Positions 42,760 through 54,429 of a DNA stretch of 64,000 nt are shown here, piece by piece (within the stretch, counting starts at the first letter, position 1; each line of letters starts with the position of its first letter). Source of the stretch: Micrasema longulum (Eukaryota; Arthropoda; Insecta; Trichoptera; Brachycentridae); the NCBI GenBank assembly GCA_022494885.1, contig JAGVSM010002363.1:38811-102810 (forward strand). The letters run 5' to 3'. A program made the position numbers and the translations under genes. The notes under the pieces were generated by a model. The model made no database searches and was not told the DNA's origin. It saw nothing but the letters and a program-made list of their open reading frames with translations.

Positions 42760-44690
42760 AACAAATATTTTCATTTTCTTATAAATTATTTCGGGACAGC
42801 GGAGATGCAATTTTTCTGAGTTTCGATTTCGGCTAGTTTCGCCTAAAAATTAACAATTTATGTTTTTGCACCCGGTGATGCATAGGGCCCAGCTTAGAAC
42901 ATCAAATGCATCTTGTCTGAATAATATGTTAATATGTATTTTGTCCAATTTAATTACAAATAAACGCAACGATAAAGCACCGAACTGAAAAAAACTTAAT
43001 TATTATGCAATAAAATAGTACATATTGGCCGTTTTCACACCACAGTAAAAATCCACCCGTCACGATAAAATAACGTATGGTAGATTGACTCTAATCGTAT
43101 TATAATTATTGTTTGTTCAGTTCAATGCCTTTTAGGTACTAATAACTGATAACAGAAGGAATTAGAGTTTAGTGGACTGTATGGAAATTGTTACTCACTT
43201 TTAAAGTTCTTTCGATTGTTTCTTATATAGAGCACTTCATTTTAGCTGTGGCACGGATACCGGTATCGTGTAGATGATGATGAACTGTATAATTTAGCCT
43301 GCTTATACAACACTAACTTCACATTGTACGAAATATACTGACGAAGTATATGATAACGATTTATCAGAGTGACAACTTTTCACATGTGACTTGCTTACAG
43401 GACGGTAGAAGCACAAGAATTTGAAATAGGAAGGATTTGGGATGGAACGGGATATTTACAGTTTTACACAAGTTGCCAGTATAGAAAATGTAAAATCAGT
43501 ACAAAACAATTATTATTTATATTATTTAATTTATTCAATGGGAAATATACGTACTTAACAGTACACGATGAGGCTTACTAATCTCTACTAGATTTTCTTT
43601 TGCTAAACGTTTACCTGCGTATTACACTAAATAAATTAAACAAAAAAATAAACTAGTGTTCATCCATCCTAATTTAACCATGCCGTATGGATTGAGATGA
43701 TACATATGAAATGAGCCATTTAATTTAGATATTTTAAAAATATACAGGAAATTCAATTAATTTGTAAAAAATTGTCTCTTTTGCAAAGTTGTAACCTGTT
43801 ACTTAGTAACTTTTTCCTTTCGTACTTATTTCGTATTCATGACGTAATAAAATAATTATAAACGTTTTTTTCTATCCAAAAGAGTTTTTTTTAAATTGAT
43901 ATCTTTGTATTTTGTTACACCTCGTAATTAAAATCAAAATAATTACTTCTGCATAATTTCTCGAGTCTAAAAAAAACATTTTTAGAATGATGCTAAAAAT
44001 ATAATTTGCCACATTACGTGGCACGAACTATAGAATGTTTCTCTTACTGTACGGAATTTTACATTTCAAGAACGTTTAACAATTTTTATTAGTTCCTTGT
44101 TCTAGCCCGAAAGCGGTTTGAATGCAAAAATAAAAACGGTATAATAACACCCTAGAATAATACCAATTACTAATATCAGACGTTTACAATTTATTGTGTG
44201 CGGTAATCAGTGATCACGTTCCTATTTCCTATCTTTATTTCTTTCTTCACTTGTGAACTGTAATTATTTACATTTTATCTGAATACGATCATCTTCGCCA
44301 TTTTTAAGTAAGGTATTTTGAAATTAGTAGGCACTGTAAATTAAAATTTAAAAAATAAGTCATCCGTTATTCTTATAAATTATAACAATGAAATTTCAGG
44401 AAGAATGCTAAGATTTAAAAAAAAGTTAGAAAATCAGGAAAAATAGCGTATTCTCAAAATTAATGAAGTCTTGAATTTGTTGAAATAAACAGATCCGAGA
44501 TTCAAACCGCGCTTCGATTTTTCTCGAATTTTCGAACGCGACTATCTACAACTTAGTGAAAATAGCCACATAATTAAAATTTTTAGGTAAGAACGCAAAA
44601 ACTCGTATTTATAAAAGTGACCTCTGAGGCGAATGTGTGGTAAAACTATAAGCGATCAATACTTATTTTGTATTTATATTATTTATGATT
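42760..44690. other. no supported feature
   Basis: A long stretch of AT-rich, unique-looking DNA. No frame, repeat or fold is supported beyond short simple runs. Confidence 0.45.
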
Positions 44691-44699
44691 ATTATAAAT

Positions 44700-44790
44700 G
44701 TCGAGATCTGTGCATTATGTAAGGCTGAGACAAGCATTATCGACAAAATCAAGATAGGAGTGATGCATGATGATAGGAGAGGGCACTTTG
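44700..44790 (+). pseudogene. LINE-J fragment
   Basis: The plus frame KAETSIIDKIKIGVMHD matches the 'kaetSiiDKIekkmLRWfGH' segment seen at 54.45 kb and in the 27.8-kb copy. Confidence 0.6.
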
Positions 44791-44844
44791 TGTCTTTTAC
44801 ATGAAAGTAGAAAATTACATTATTTAATATATGTACATATATCT

Positions 44845-45442
44845 ATACAAATATAAAGGTATGCACATTGATAGTTACTTAAGATGGAACATACACGTAG
44901 ATAAGACAGCAACCAAACTAAGAAAAACGATATATTTATTTAAAAACATTAGAAACATACTAAACAAAACAACTTTAATTAATGTATACTATGCTCTAGC
45001 ACAATCAACTATTAGTTACGGAATAATAGGATGGGGAGGAACAAGTAAAACCACATTAGAGCCATTCATGAAAGCACAAAAAGCCTTATTAAGAGTAGCC
45101 AACAAAAAGCCTTACCAATACTCTACAGACAGACTTTTTAAAGAATTTCCAGTACTAGACAAATATACATAAAGACAATTTTAAGACATTTCCATCAAAA
45201 TCCTGACAGACGTAATGACGGACAACAAATTTGCGACACTAGGCAAAGACAAAAGACAATACTTCTGCCCCCAAAGAAAAAAACAAATTACGGACAAAAG
45301 CTTTAAGCTATACAACTTTTTAAGCAAGGACATTTTGGCGAACAAAATGAAAAACAATATTTTCAAAGCTAGAGTCCATAAATGGATTGCTAAAAAGACT
45401 GGACATGAAGCTGAGGAATATGTTTCATATATAAGAATATAA
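44845..45442 (+). pseudogene. LINE-B reverse-transcriptase C-terminus, frameshifted
   Basis: The first frame runs GMHIDSYLRWNIHVDKTATK, LRKTIYLFKNIRNILNKTTL, YALAQSTISYGIIGWGGTSK and PFMKAQKALLRVANKKPYQY to a stop at 45172. A second frame then gives QYFCPQRKKQITDKSFKLYN ... KMKNNIFKARVHKWIAKKTG and a stop. 'yLGihiD..l.W..Hi......l.k..y.f......l......vYya......l.YGi..WG....' is the region just after the YxDD motif in Jockey-type reverse transcriptases. The 5' side is truncated. Confidence 0.92.
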
Positions 45443-45610
45443 TTTTAGTTTCTTGAAAATCCTTTTTCGTTTTATTGATGTAGGTGTGTTTTTAATTTTT
45501 ACAAAGTTGATGTGAAATTATGTACAATTATGTATAAATAAATAATACACTGACACTCCGAAACGTGCCTGTGGGCCAGTGGAGTGGCTACATCCATAAA
45601 TAAAAATATA
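45443..45610 (+). mobile_element. 3' UTR of LINE-B with terminal hairpin
   Basis: Contains cactccgaaacgtgcctgtg and ggccagtggagtgg, which can pair as a hairpin (cactcc/ggagtg), followed by taaataaaaata. A stem-loop before the tail is common as an RT recognition element in LINEs. Confidence 0.6.
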
Positions 45611-45727
45611 TTGAATGTACCGTACCTATTGTGTAAACATTTTTGTTAACTATGTATTTGTATTTTATATTAGATTAAATAATAAAAAAATTTATTTAAA
45701 ACATTAAAAAATAAGTAAATGGAGTTT

Positions 45728-45923
45728 CAGTACCCGGCATTAATTAAAGTACATCGGGCTTAAGAAAGAGACTGCTGGCCTAGTCGGCCAACTTCGGTTT
45801 AGAGCGTCATCTTTGTCATTCATCCATGTTATAGATACCGGACTCGTGGGACAGAGAGGATGATCTACAAAGTCGGCAGTCTCTTTCTTAAGCCCGATGT
45901 ACTTTATTAACTGCTGGGTACTG
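45728..45923. mobile_element. hAT-like MITE
   Basis: Arms of about 48 bp: 45728-45775 and 45876-45923. They begin CAGTACCC and end GGGTACTG, with only a few differences, and share gtacatcgggcttaagaaag. The 100-bp centre is non-coding and moderately GC-rich. CAG..CTG termini fit hAT. An 8-bp target duplication is not clear (tggagttt / tgagttat). Confidence 0.85.
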
Positions 45924-45929
45924 TGAGTT

Positions 45930-46485
45930 ATTTGTAAAATATGGCATTAAAAAAAATATATATTAACAATTAAATCAAGAATTGACAAATAAATTAATGA
46001 AATTCCAATGGAAACAGTTAAACGAACAATTTGGAAATATTTAAGAAGTGTGAACAATAATTTTCATATTAAAAAAATATATAAAAAAACATGATTTATT
46101 TATAAAAAACAAACAAAAATGAAAATACTAATTATTAAGTGTAGTTCGTCAGCAGGTGCTTATAGTCAAGTTCTAATATATATACTCGTACATAATCTTA
46201 TCTCCTAAATTCTATAACATGTAAAAAGTCTTTTTTTTTCTTTTCTCAGCAAAGCACCCAAATTTGAGTGATACATGTCTTAATTAACCAATTTTTTGTT
46301 GCAAGGTTGCAAAATGGTTGCAAATTAACGAAGGAATTGACAACATTTAACGAGAGGATCACATGTAAACAATTTATAGAACAGGGCTGAACAATAAAAT
46401 AATAAGTAATTTATTTAATTTTAATTCACATAATTATAAAAAATCTTATTACTATGTAAAAAAAGGCAAATACATATTTATTCCC
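45930..46485. other. AT-rich stretch without recognisable features
   Basis: No repeat partner or credible frame was found. Confidence 0.5.
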
Positions 46486-46489
46486 ATGT

Positions 46490-46612
46490 GTGTAGGCATG
46501 TGACATTGCCTTATGGCAATATGCCCGCCTTTGTATGTATATAAATTGAATAGTGTTAAAAATAATATAAAAAGTGTTAAATAAAATAATAAATAAATAA
46601 ATTGATTGATTG
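46490..46612 (+). mobile_element. LINE-E 3' end
   Basis: gacattgccttatggcaata, tgcccgcctttgtatgtata and aagtgttaaataaaataata followed by an AAATAAAT tail. The ttgcc-ttatggcaa part forms a small stem. Confidence 0.7.
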
Positions 46613-46629
46613 AACTCAATTTTCAATAA

Positions 46630-47620
46630 TATTAAATTTAAAAAAATTGCTATTTAGAAATTATCACTAAATACTATGAAAAAAATAGTCTCTCCCACCC
46701 ATGAAACATAAAATAAGGGCCGGGCCGCCTTGTAGGTACCATACTTTATATGAAATGAATCATCGATGTTTTCGAGCTTATTTCCAATTTATAGACAATT
46801 GAATCTGTTAACTTTCCACCGTAGCCGAGGCCCTGCTAAGTATTTTTATTTTAGGGAGAGACAACGCATAATTACGAGTTTTTCACAACAGTTCATTTTT
46901 ACGTTGTATAAGTAATTTGTATTTTTTCACATCGTCAATACATTTTTTATTATGTCTAACTGCTTCCAAAAAAGAGAATGGTGTTATACATAGTGTTCAT
47001 GTGTTAGATAAAAATAAGAAATGTGAACATGTTCAATTTTTCTTCTTTAGATTTTTACCATAGATATTAATCGTGGTCGTTTATCGTAACTAGCTGATAA
47101 AAATATAAAACGATTTAACACGATTTGATTGTATGTATAACCCACCTCACCGGGTCGACAAAAATCATCTCAGCACTGAAAAAAGCGGAAACGTATACAA
47201 AAACCGTATAAATATTCATACAGCAGTACGCGTTATGGGTCCGGTGGTTGATAATAGAAATGGGATCGCTTATAATCGATCATGACAATCGAATGATTCG
47301 ACATACCGATGAAAGGATACTCCCGTTTTAAAAAAAAATTTTCATAATTAATTATTTATTTAACAGTTTTTCTGACGTACATAGGGTTTTGATTTCTGAT
47401 CTTAACTATCTAAGAGTTTCCCGTTTTTAGCCAGGACCGTTTTTGTTGCATAGTTCCTATTTTAAATAAATACAAAGTGATATTTTAAAACAAAAACAAA
47501 CATAATTATTAATAAAAATTTAAAAAGAAGTAGCAATTATAAAATGTAATTAAGTAATAATTAATGTACAAAAAATAAAATAATCATTATTGAAAATAGC
47601 GTGAAATATATAAAACGTAC
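46630..47620. other. no supported feature
   Basis: AT-rich DNA with a few GC-richer pockets (47140-47260). No coding or repeat evidence. Confidence 0.45.
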
Positions 47621-47629
47621 AAATGTTAC

Positions 47630-47860
47630 GTAAGGATTTACGGTGCTGATGTTAATGGATACAGGAAACGAGAAAGACCGATAAAGGCATGGCATGACTA
47701 AATTCAACAAATACCCGAAAATGGACATGTCAAAAGTCGTAATACTCGGTGTGCGTGCATAAGAAGGTTCATGATTATAGAGGAAGTACGTACGTAAAGA
47801 CAGCGTTATATAGGGTACTATTATTTCTGCCTACCCCTAAGGAGAAATGGCGTGGTCGTT
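47630..47860 (+). pseudogene. LINE-J ORF2 C-terminus, degraded plus-strand copy
   Basis: The frame reads VNGYRKRERPIKAWHD*IQQ and ENGHVKSRNTRCACIRRFMI, matching the WHDQINQxLKxGHVKSRxxRRAC block of the 27.5-kb copy. One stop is visible. It ends in gcctacccctaaggagaaat, the reverse complement of the sequence just after the stop at 27.48 kb. Confidence 0.85.
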
Positions 47861-48000
47861 TGTTTGTTTGAAAACAATATACAAGCTTTTAAATGGTTAT
47901 ATCGACGAAAGACAAAAATTACTAAGCCTCATGTAGACAACTTTACAGCTTTAGAGTTGTTTTTTTTTGTTATTAAAAAATCGATTGCCTTTTTTAAAAA

Positions 48001-48200
48001 AGGAATAACCCGCCAAACCTCTGCTTAGAGGTTTGTCAGTGGGTAGGAAAGAGGGGATATGGAAGATGGAAACTAAAACACCACGACACCCAGACCAACG
48101 AGAAAAAATCTTTCTTGGATTTTTTTTCTTGCAACTTGCGACGACTGTTTTACAGTTGGCTGTCTAGCAAACTACGCTACGGTGCTTTTCAATATTATCC
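48001..48200. other. unclassified segment with perfect short hairpin
   Basis: aaacctctgcttagaggttt (about 48015) is an 8-bp stem with a 4-base loop. Further on, gactgttttacagttggctg and gcaaactacgctacggtg are GC-richer. It might be a degraded SINE head, but A and B boxes are not convincing. Confidence 0.35.
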
Positions 48201-48319
48201 ACCTAGGAGATGGATAATATCCGTCGATGTTATCCATTTCCTCACTTTCTTCTTTTATGCATTGCAACTAGCTTAATATTTATGTTAGGTGTCCGACATG
48301 TTAAAAAACTAAAAAGTAT

Positions 48320-48545
48320 ATTAGTTATGTTGACTACTGAATGGTCAAAAGGTCAGCAGGTTTGCCTACCACACAAGAGGCCTCGAGTTCAATTTCTTAT
48401 GTGGTTTACATGAAATATTTATTGAAAAAATTATGTTCGAATATTTTATTGATTCAGAAATGGCACCTGATCAAGATACGCTGCGGTTGGTACAAGAATG
48501 CAGTATCCTATGCAGCATGAGGTAAAAATTTTGAAAAATAATAAT
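48320..48545 (+). mobile_element. SINE S1, strongly diverged
   Basis: The head tggtcaaaaggtcagcaggt, the B-box region ctcgagttcaatttcttatg, the body cagaaatggcacctgatcaa and gatacgctgcggttggtaca keep the S1 order with many changes. It is an old copy. Confidence 0.75.
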
Positions 48546-48549
48546 TGAT

Positions 48550-49700
48550 AAATAGTGTAAGATTTACTGGTCATGTAGCCGTAAAGCAGTTTTGATTTTT
48601 AGTTTTAAAATCATATTAGGTCAATTATTTGAGAGAGTTTTCGTATCATTTTTTTATTGCGTAAAAAGCTCAATATTTTCATGATCAATTACACCACCAG
48701 TCGCATGGGTCAAAAAAAATGACAATTTGCTCTTTTTAAATTGGCGGTTAGCATAATACGAAATTTAAATATTACTTTTAATAGTTTTGTTTTTTAAAAA
48801 ATAAAAAGTACAAGGTAAAACTAGGGAACCGTTATTTCATTCTTACTTTTGTCGCCATGGATTATCAATAATATTAATTCATTAAATCAGTAGTCGCAAT
48901 CGATTACGTGACAGACGTTTGACACTTTTGCAAACAAGGTTAGGTATCTGAATAATTTGTCGTATTTGTCTGATTTTTGTTGATAGTGGAAATCGTAATG
49001 TCTAGATGAGTAAACTGAAGTAATATGTCTCTTAAATAAATGTCATTACGAAATATATGTCTCTAGATTGATAATTTTTTTGGAAACGAATAAAAAATGC
49101 GCAGTTTAAAAGTGAAAAAAAAAGAAAAATCCGTTATCTCATTAAAGTGTTTTGAGAATTCGATTAATTTTATTAATCGGATAGGTGCAACACTATTTGA
49201 TACCCTTTTCGTACCTTCAGTGATGGAAATGTTTTTTAATGATTAAGTAGTTATGAATAACATTATCCAATTATGGTTTACTCACGTCTTCACAAAACTC
49301 GTTATGGTGAATATAATAATATTATAAATGTTGATGAATCGGCTGTCATGATGATAAAAACCTGACGACTAAAGACATTTAGGGTGTTGGGCACCTACTC
49401 CGTACTTACCTGGTACCATAATCTTTTTAAGTCGACAGAGATGACTGAACGACAAAATTGCCTTCTCATATATGGTTTTCGAAGAAGATAAATATTAATA
49501 TGTAATAAACAAAAAGACACGAGGGTAGCGTATCAAATATTTGTTCCAGAATTATTTGCAGTCCGTTCAATGAAATATCCTGTTTTTCTTTAGTACCGAA
49601 GAAAGTTATAAAACCATTAAAGTAAAATAAAAATTTGAAGGATCCTAAGAAGAGTATTTTTAGTTTGTTTGTGAAAGTTCTTTGTGAAAGTTTGTTGTAA
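48550..49700. other. no supported feature
   Basis: AT-rich DNA with no repeat partner or frame that I can support. Confidence 0.45.
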
Positions 49701-49710
49701 TTTAATTTGG

Positions 49711-49850
49711 AATAATAAGTGACCGGTTTTATCGCTTTCACGACATCCTCGAGACTAAAAAATATCGCGAAAATGATGAAACCGGTCACGGGTTATTCAA
49801 ATGTGTGGAATTAAGTTTCATTCGTCTTTTACTTCTATAATATGTTTTGA
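49711..49850. mobile_element. foldback F1, compact double-arm copy
   Basis: A minus-arm core (49718-49755) and a plus-arm core (about 49761-49790) are only a few bases apart, both with accggtcac/gtgaccggt. The plus arm continues into the F1 3' part (gtgtggaattaagtttcatt, cgtcttttacttctataa). Compared with 32.0-32.5 kb the loop and outer arms are deleted. Confidence 0.75.
49718..49755 (-). ncRNA. hammerhead-like motif (F1), mutated
   Basis: The minus strand reads CUCGAGGA, stem II with one mismatch (UCGU/GCGA), then AUAAAACCGGUC. The GAAA box has changed to UAAAA and the first box to GAGGA, so it is most likely dead. Confidence 0.4.
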
Positions 49851-49859
49851 AGGTATTTT

Positions 49860-51350
49860 TTTATTTATTTTTGCCTATGTCTTTTCTTACATTTGGCGAC
49901 TCAAATAATATGATATTTATTTTTGCTGGACTACCATTTATTAAGATTGTCCTTTAGTATCTATTAATTAAATGAATATGATAGAAGACGCGAAATTGCT
50001 TTCGAATAATAGTGCAACTTTAAAATATAAATTTGCAATGATTTTCTCATAAATCATCGAATTTTAAGTAGAGCTTTTTCAGATGCTTAAAATTGTATTT
50101 ACATATTTCTTATTTTTACTTGATTTATTATTATTAGTATCGTCAGCGTTGGGTATGGTAGAATCAAAACAGTATTTTAGAATTTCAAAAATTATATACA
50201 GCTCATAAAAAAAAAAATAACGCTGAATGGGGAAGTAAAAAGTAGACAATTTAAAATAAGAAAAACTGTTTAAAAAAAAAACACTAACCAATCAATTATA
50301 TTGTTGTTGCGTATATGAAAAGTTATTTTTTTCTACGTTTAATGTATCTTGACACTTGACCGCTACGGAGTTCTACTTTTAAATGGCATCACAACTAACC
50401 GATAACAACCCGTGACGTCGCAGGCGGAGTCATTTCAAAATTACAAAACTTTAGATAATCAGAGCGATAATAATACGATACACAACTTATGGCTTAGTTT
50501 GAAAGTGTATTAATAAATAAAAAAATACTGAAAATACACTTAACTTTCTCATTTCGTCGCATCCTTGTGAAAAAAGATGGCATGGTAAGTTCTGTCAAAC
50601 TGAAATGAGATTATCAAAATAAGTTATTATTATTATTTAGATAGATCACGCAGTAAGAATTGATCACACTAAATTAAAACGATAGCCCAGCAATTATCAG
50701 GAAAATTATCGTTGAAACTAAGCTAAAATGTATTAAAAGAATGCATTTACTAATACATACTATTAAGAAGTATCAAGAAAGACGAGTAAAAGACAATAGA
50801 CCATACATTATAAAAGGAGTTCATGGTATGGAATTGGAACAAAACCAAAGTCAAGGTGATTGGATAATGTTGAGTGACATTAATAGCATTTTTATATGCA
50901 ATCAGGCGGGAGAGGAATAACATACCCTTGAGACGACCAGACCCTAATTGAGATATTTCTTGTTTCTCCGAAAATGTTTGCACGTACAATAAACGTTATG
51001 ATGTGTGTAAAATTGTTTAAATTCGTACCGCTAAACTTTACGATTTAGCGGCGAAACCATAAATAAAGATTGCTCATTTAGTTAGCCAATTAGAGTATTC
51101 CAAAGCCACACCGATAGCTTTTGACAGTGTTAAAATGATAACTCACTAAAGTTTTAAACATAAAAATAATTGTGTGGTTTCCGAGTTCCTTTAAAATTTG
51201 AATGCACTCAACTTTTGGTTTTTAACTTCTCTCGAAAAACCTATAAAGTTTTCTTGTTTTTATACTCATTGTTACCACACCTTTTTTAATTTACACGTAT
51301 TTGGTGCATGGAGTTTGGGTTAATTGTGCTCTTTTCTTTCTATCACATTG
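49860..51350. other. no supported feature
   Basis: AT-rich DNA. A CpG-containing patch ccgtgacgtcgcaggcggag lies near 50410. No credible coding frame or repeat partner. Confidence 0.45.
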
Positions 51351-51362
51351 ATTTTCTATAAA

Positions 51363-51805
51363 ACCAATACTCCGCCCCATTAAGTGTTTATTCCGATTCC
51401 CTTGAGCGCGTCCCGAAGAAATTTTCAAAATATATCAATTTTAAACTACATATTCCAGCTGCTTTATTTGATTATAATCCATTGTCATATTTGGCAAATC
51501 TTTTGAAACTTTCCAATACGAGAATTCTAACAGACCTAATATTACTTGATAAAGTGATCAATTCATTCATTGACTGTCCAGATTTGCTGGTGTTGGTGTG
51601 TTTCCGTGTTCCTGGTCGACATACCCACCACAGATCTCCGTTCTGTTCTTCAAATTCTAGAACCAACTATCACATGCGCTCGCCTATCCGTAAGCTCTAC
51701 AGATATAGTAATCAGTATGAGGATAAGGCTGATATATTTGGTTTTGGACTTGATTGTTGTAAAACTAGTATGATTTCTTTTTTTCTCTCGCAATATAATT
51801 CTTAA
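51363..51805 (+). pseudogene. LINE-A reverse-transcriptase C-terminus, copy 2
   Basis: Open for about 147 codons from after a TAA near 51358. Reads DSLERVPKKFSKYINFKLHI, TRILTDLILLDKVINSFIDC, VCFRVPGRHTHHRSPF, SRTNYHMRSPIRKLYRY and DKADIFGFGLDCCKTS, ending TAA. It aligns end to end with the minus-strand copy at 18.23-18.72 kb. Upstream, the SPVWSPH block is frameshifted. No catalytic part is present. Confidence 0.92.
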
Positions 51806-52012
51806 ACTTTTATCTATCTTTAAAAGTGTTTTTTATATTAATGTATATACTATATCATATTTCGTTAATATTTTTGGTGACTTATGTGTATTTACTTGTT
51901 ACTCTTGTTATAGTTATTCAATTTTGTCATTTTTACTATGTATTTATGTATTTTTTTCTTTATATTTATGTTCAATGTTTATATTAAATGCAGTTTATGC
52001 CGTATATGTAAA
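51806..52012 (+). mobile_element. 3' UTR of LINE-A copy 2
   Basis: AT-rich sequence matching 17.99-18.23 kb reversed (ttcgttaatatttttggtga, tttatgttcaatgtttata, gccgtatatgtaa). Confidence 0.8.
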
Positions 52013-52199
52013 AAAACTTGTTTTAAAAATATTTTTTTTACGTGTACTAAAGCCAAATTAAAACAAAGCGTAAAATTTGTGTGTATTTCAAAATTCACAT
52101 TATGAAATAATTTCTTATTTGGTGATTGGTTAGTTTTCCTACCATTGCCATTGGTTACGTGATATTCTTCCCAACTCAACAGAAGTCTTTAGTCACATG

Positions 52200-52560
52200 T
52201 AGTTGGTACATATGTCCACATAATGTCAAAATGCAATTTCTTCCTACCTACCCAAACCGTTCAATTTGAGAAAATTACAAGTACATGGACTTATTGAATC
52301 TTACGATTTTATACAAAATTAAAAACAAAGATTAACAAAATAAATAAAATAACACTATACAATTAAGAGAGTAGAGGGGATGGGCAGGAAAAAAGAAGGC
52401 TAAAGGAACTATTTAATTAATATTAAAAAAAGAAAATAAGTGAAAATGAAATGACGGAGAGCAGAAATGCCATCACTCTTTCGATTCCGTCTTATCCTTG
52501 TTTTGAAATTGAACTCGAGACCGCATTGAAGTAAGCTAAGAGTGGTAGCATCTATAAATA
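52200..52560 (-). pseudogene. LINE-E 3' region, degraded
   Basis: ttcttcctacctacccaaac, ttcaatttgagaaaattaca and ttattgaatcttacgatttt match the LINE-E copy at 25.1 kb in the same orientation. Further 3' the C-terminal coding part is only faintly recognisable. Confidence 0.65.
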
Positions 52561-52617
52561 AAATAATATTCATGATTTTTAATGTACATTTTTATGCAAT
52601 ATTTTTTTATTGTACTT

Positions 52618-52990
52618 TATACAAATAAAGACGGATGAAGAATACAGTTCTGTGTGTGCAATAGAACCAGAACCCCGGACGAGTGTTTTTGACTCGACGG
52701 CTACTCTCAGGTCAATATCCTGAATTAGGAAATATAATGGAAATAAGTTAGTCTCGTTGTGAAGTGATTGGCGTATTCACCCACCATTCTCGAAGTTCCG
52801 AGTTCGATTCTTGGCAGGGTGGACGTGAAATATTGATTTTAGAGGTATTTTGAATTCCGATATTTCGTTGTTCCTTAGCTGGCACCAGAAGCGTAAGACT
52901 AATCAACTTATAATAATTTAACAAACTATTAAACTAAGCTGCATTTGGTTTATCAATGCATTGCCATATGCACCACTGGAAGCGGAAAGA
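52618..52990 (+). mobile_element. SINE S1b with 5' extension
   Basis: Starts with gatgaagaatacagttctgt and gagtgtttttgactcgacgg, then a tRNA-like head (ttagtctcgttgtgaagtga; ccgagttcgattcttggcag) and the S1-like body (gttccttagctggcaccaga, aagcgtaagactaatca). The same extension occurs reversed at 58.53-58.64 kb, so this is a real subfamily structure and not chance adjacency. Confidence 0.8.
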
Positions 52991-52999
52991 AGGGTGATA

Positions 53000-53215
53000 T
53001 ACTATATTATCAAGAAGCAAAATCTGATTATTTTTCGAACACTTTTGTTAAAAGCAAAGCACGTTAGTTAAAAGACAAAATATAACTACAGACGTTTATT
53101 CGTATTTTTTATTGAAGCGTATAATTAATTAAAATTCAAGTTAACTTAAAATATATACAATACGTTGACATAATAAATATTGCTTTTAATAAATAGAAAT
53201 ATAAATTAAATAACA
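53000..53215. other. no supported feature
   Basis: AT-rich spacer between the SINE and the LINE-C tail copy. Confidence 0.4.
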
Positions 53216-53219
53216 ATCC

Positions 53220-53480
53220 AATGTTTTTTTCTTTTTCTCTTTTTCTTTTCATGTACTCGTATTTAAAATTATATAAACTCTTATAAATAAACAACTAAAA
53301 CAGTGTAAGTCACTCTACAAGCACAAGAGTTGGTCTTTTTTTTTTGGAGAGTTACAGTGATAACATTTACTAGATGTGTAAAAGTAGATATGTTCAGAAT
53401 TTTACAAAAACATGTACTTTTTTATGAAATTTATGAATAAAAAAAATATATAGTTTTTAATATAAACAGTAGTTAAACAA
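53220..53480 (+). repeat. LINE-C tail plus conserved flank, copy 2
   Basis: tgtactcgtatttaaaatta ... cagtgtaagtcactctacaa ... acatttactagatgtgtaaa parallels 16.82-17.07 kb past the apparent LINE tail. Confidence 0.75.
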
Positions 53481-53539
53481 TAAATGTTTTATTAATATTT
53501 AAAAGCATTAACTTTGTGGTAAAACATTTTACCGAATTT

Positions 53540-53805
53540 AATTTAATATTTGTATATAATCACTTACCGACTCTTCTATGTCTACCGGTTTCGGAATGTA
53601 GGTACTGGTCTTTTCGTTTTATACATTTTTTTTATTGGTTTTTTATATTTTTTATAGGTTTTATATTTTTGTTCAACAACTATGGTAAAGGTGTACAGTG
53701 GGTTTTGCATGTTGGTTAATTTTGGTGACCTGACGAAGAGACGAGTAGGTCTCGAAACCGGTAGACATAGAAAAGTCGGTTAGTAGTAATATACAAATAT
53801 TGAAC
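53540..53805. mobile_element. foldback F2 with ~48-bp arms
   Basis: Arm 1 (about 53546-53593: aatatttgtatataatcact ... ctatgtctaccggtttcg) and arm 2 (about 53754-53802: cgaaaccggtagacatagaa ... atatacaaatatt) pair with a few mismatches. The 160-bp centre is AT-rich and T-rich on the plus strand. Arm 2 follows directly on a hammerhead-like core. No homology to F1 outside the CCGGT box. Confidence 0.88.
53725..53770 (+). ncRNA. hammerhead-like motif (F2), canonical boxes
   Basis: GGTGAC, CUGACGA (53730-53736, exact), A, stem II GAGAC-gaguag-GUCUC (five perfect pairs), GAAA (53754-53757, exact), C-cg-G, cleavage-type triplet GUA, then GACAU. Stem I pairs GUGAC with GACAU with one A:A mismatch. 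This is the best full match to the type I, short-stem-III hammerhead core in the window. Confidence 0.68.
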
Positions 53806-53829
53806 CACATTTAGTTTAATGCCTGTTTC

Positions 53830-54425
53830 AGAATATGATGCAGAACTGAATAGTGAAGGTATTGATTAATTCTGTTTTCTAAGCACAAGAAGAAATGATC
53901 GTGAAGCCGAGACGACGAGCACTGGGACTCATTAATTTTGTTGGGAAACAAATGAAGACATTTTGTGGTAAAGATGGGAGCGACTGAGAACTCACGACTC
54001 CATTCCTACTCCATGATCTTGCCTCGAGCAAGCCGTTTAATGTTCCGGTTGCGTTATCGAAATTCGAGAATGTTCGATTTCAAAATGACCATACAATTCT
54101 CATAGATTAAAATAATACGTTTAACAATAATGGATTATTATGGGGTCATGTTTGTGTTGTGCCATAGCTCAATGTATAGTGTTTAATGGGCCTGTACTTT
54201 TAACTAATCTAAATGTATTTTTTGGTTCGTTTTCAATGATAGCTTAGTCCTATTATTTGATGAAAAGTATGACGACGTCGCAAACGTGACGTCAAAATTT
54301 GCCCCGCGAAGATTTGTTCGTTAGAAAAAACGTCAAATGTCAGCAAAATTTTGTGGAAATGTGATTATTTCGATGAACGTCTAAAACTATCAACAAAAGG
54401 GGCAAAAATATCGGGTTCAATATAG
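53830..54425. other. no supported feature
   Basis: Less AT-rich than most of the window (for example gagacgacgagcactgggac; gacgacgtcgcaaacgtgac) but no frame or repeat partner was recognised. Confidence 0.4.
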
Positions 54426-54429
54426 AAGC

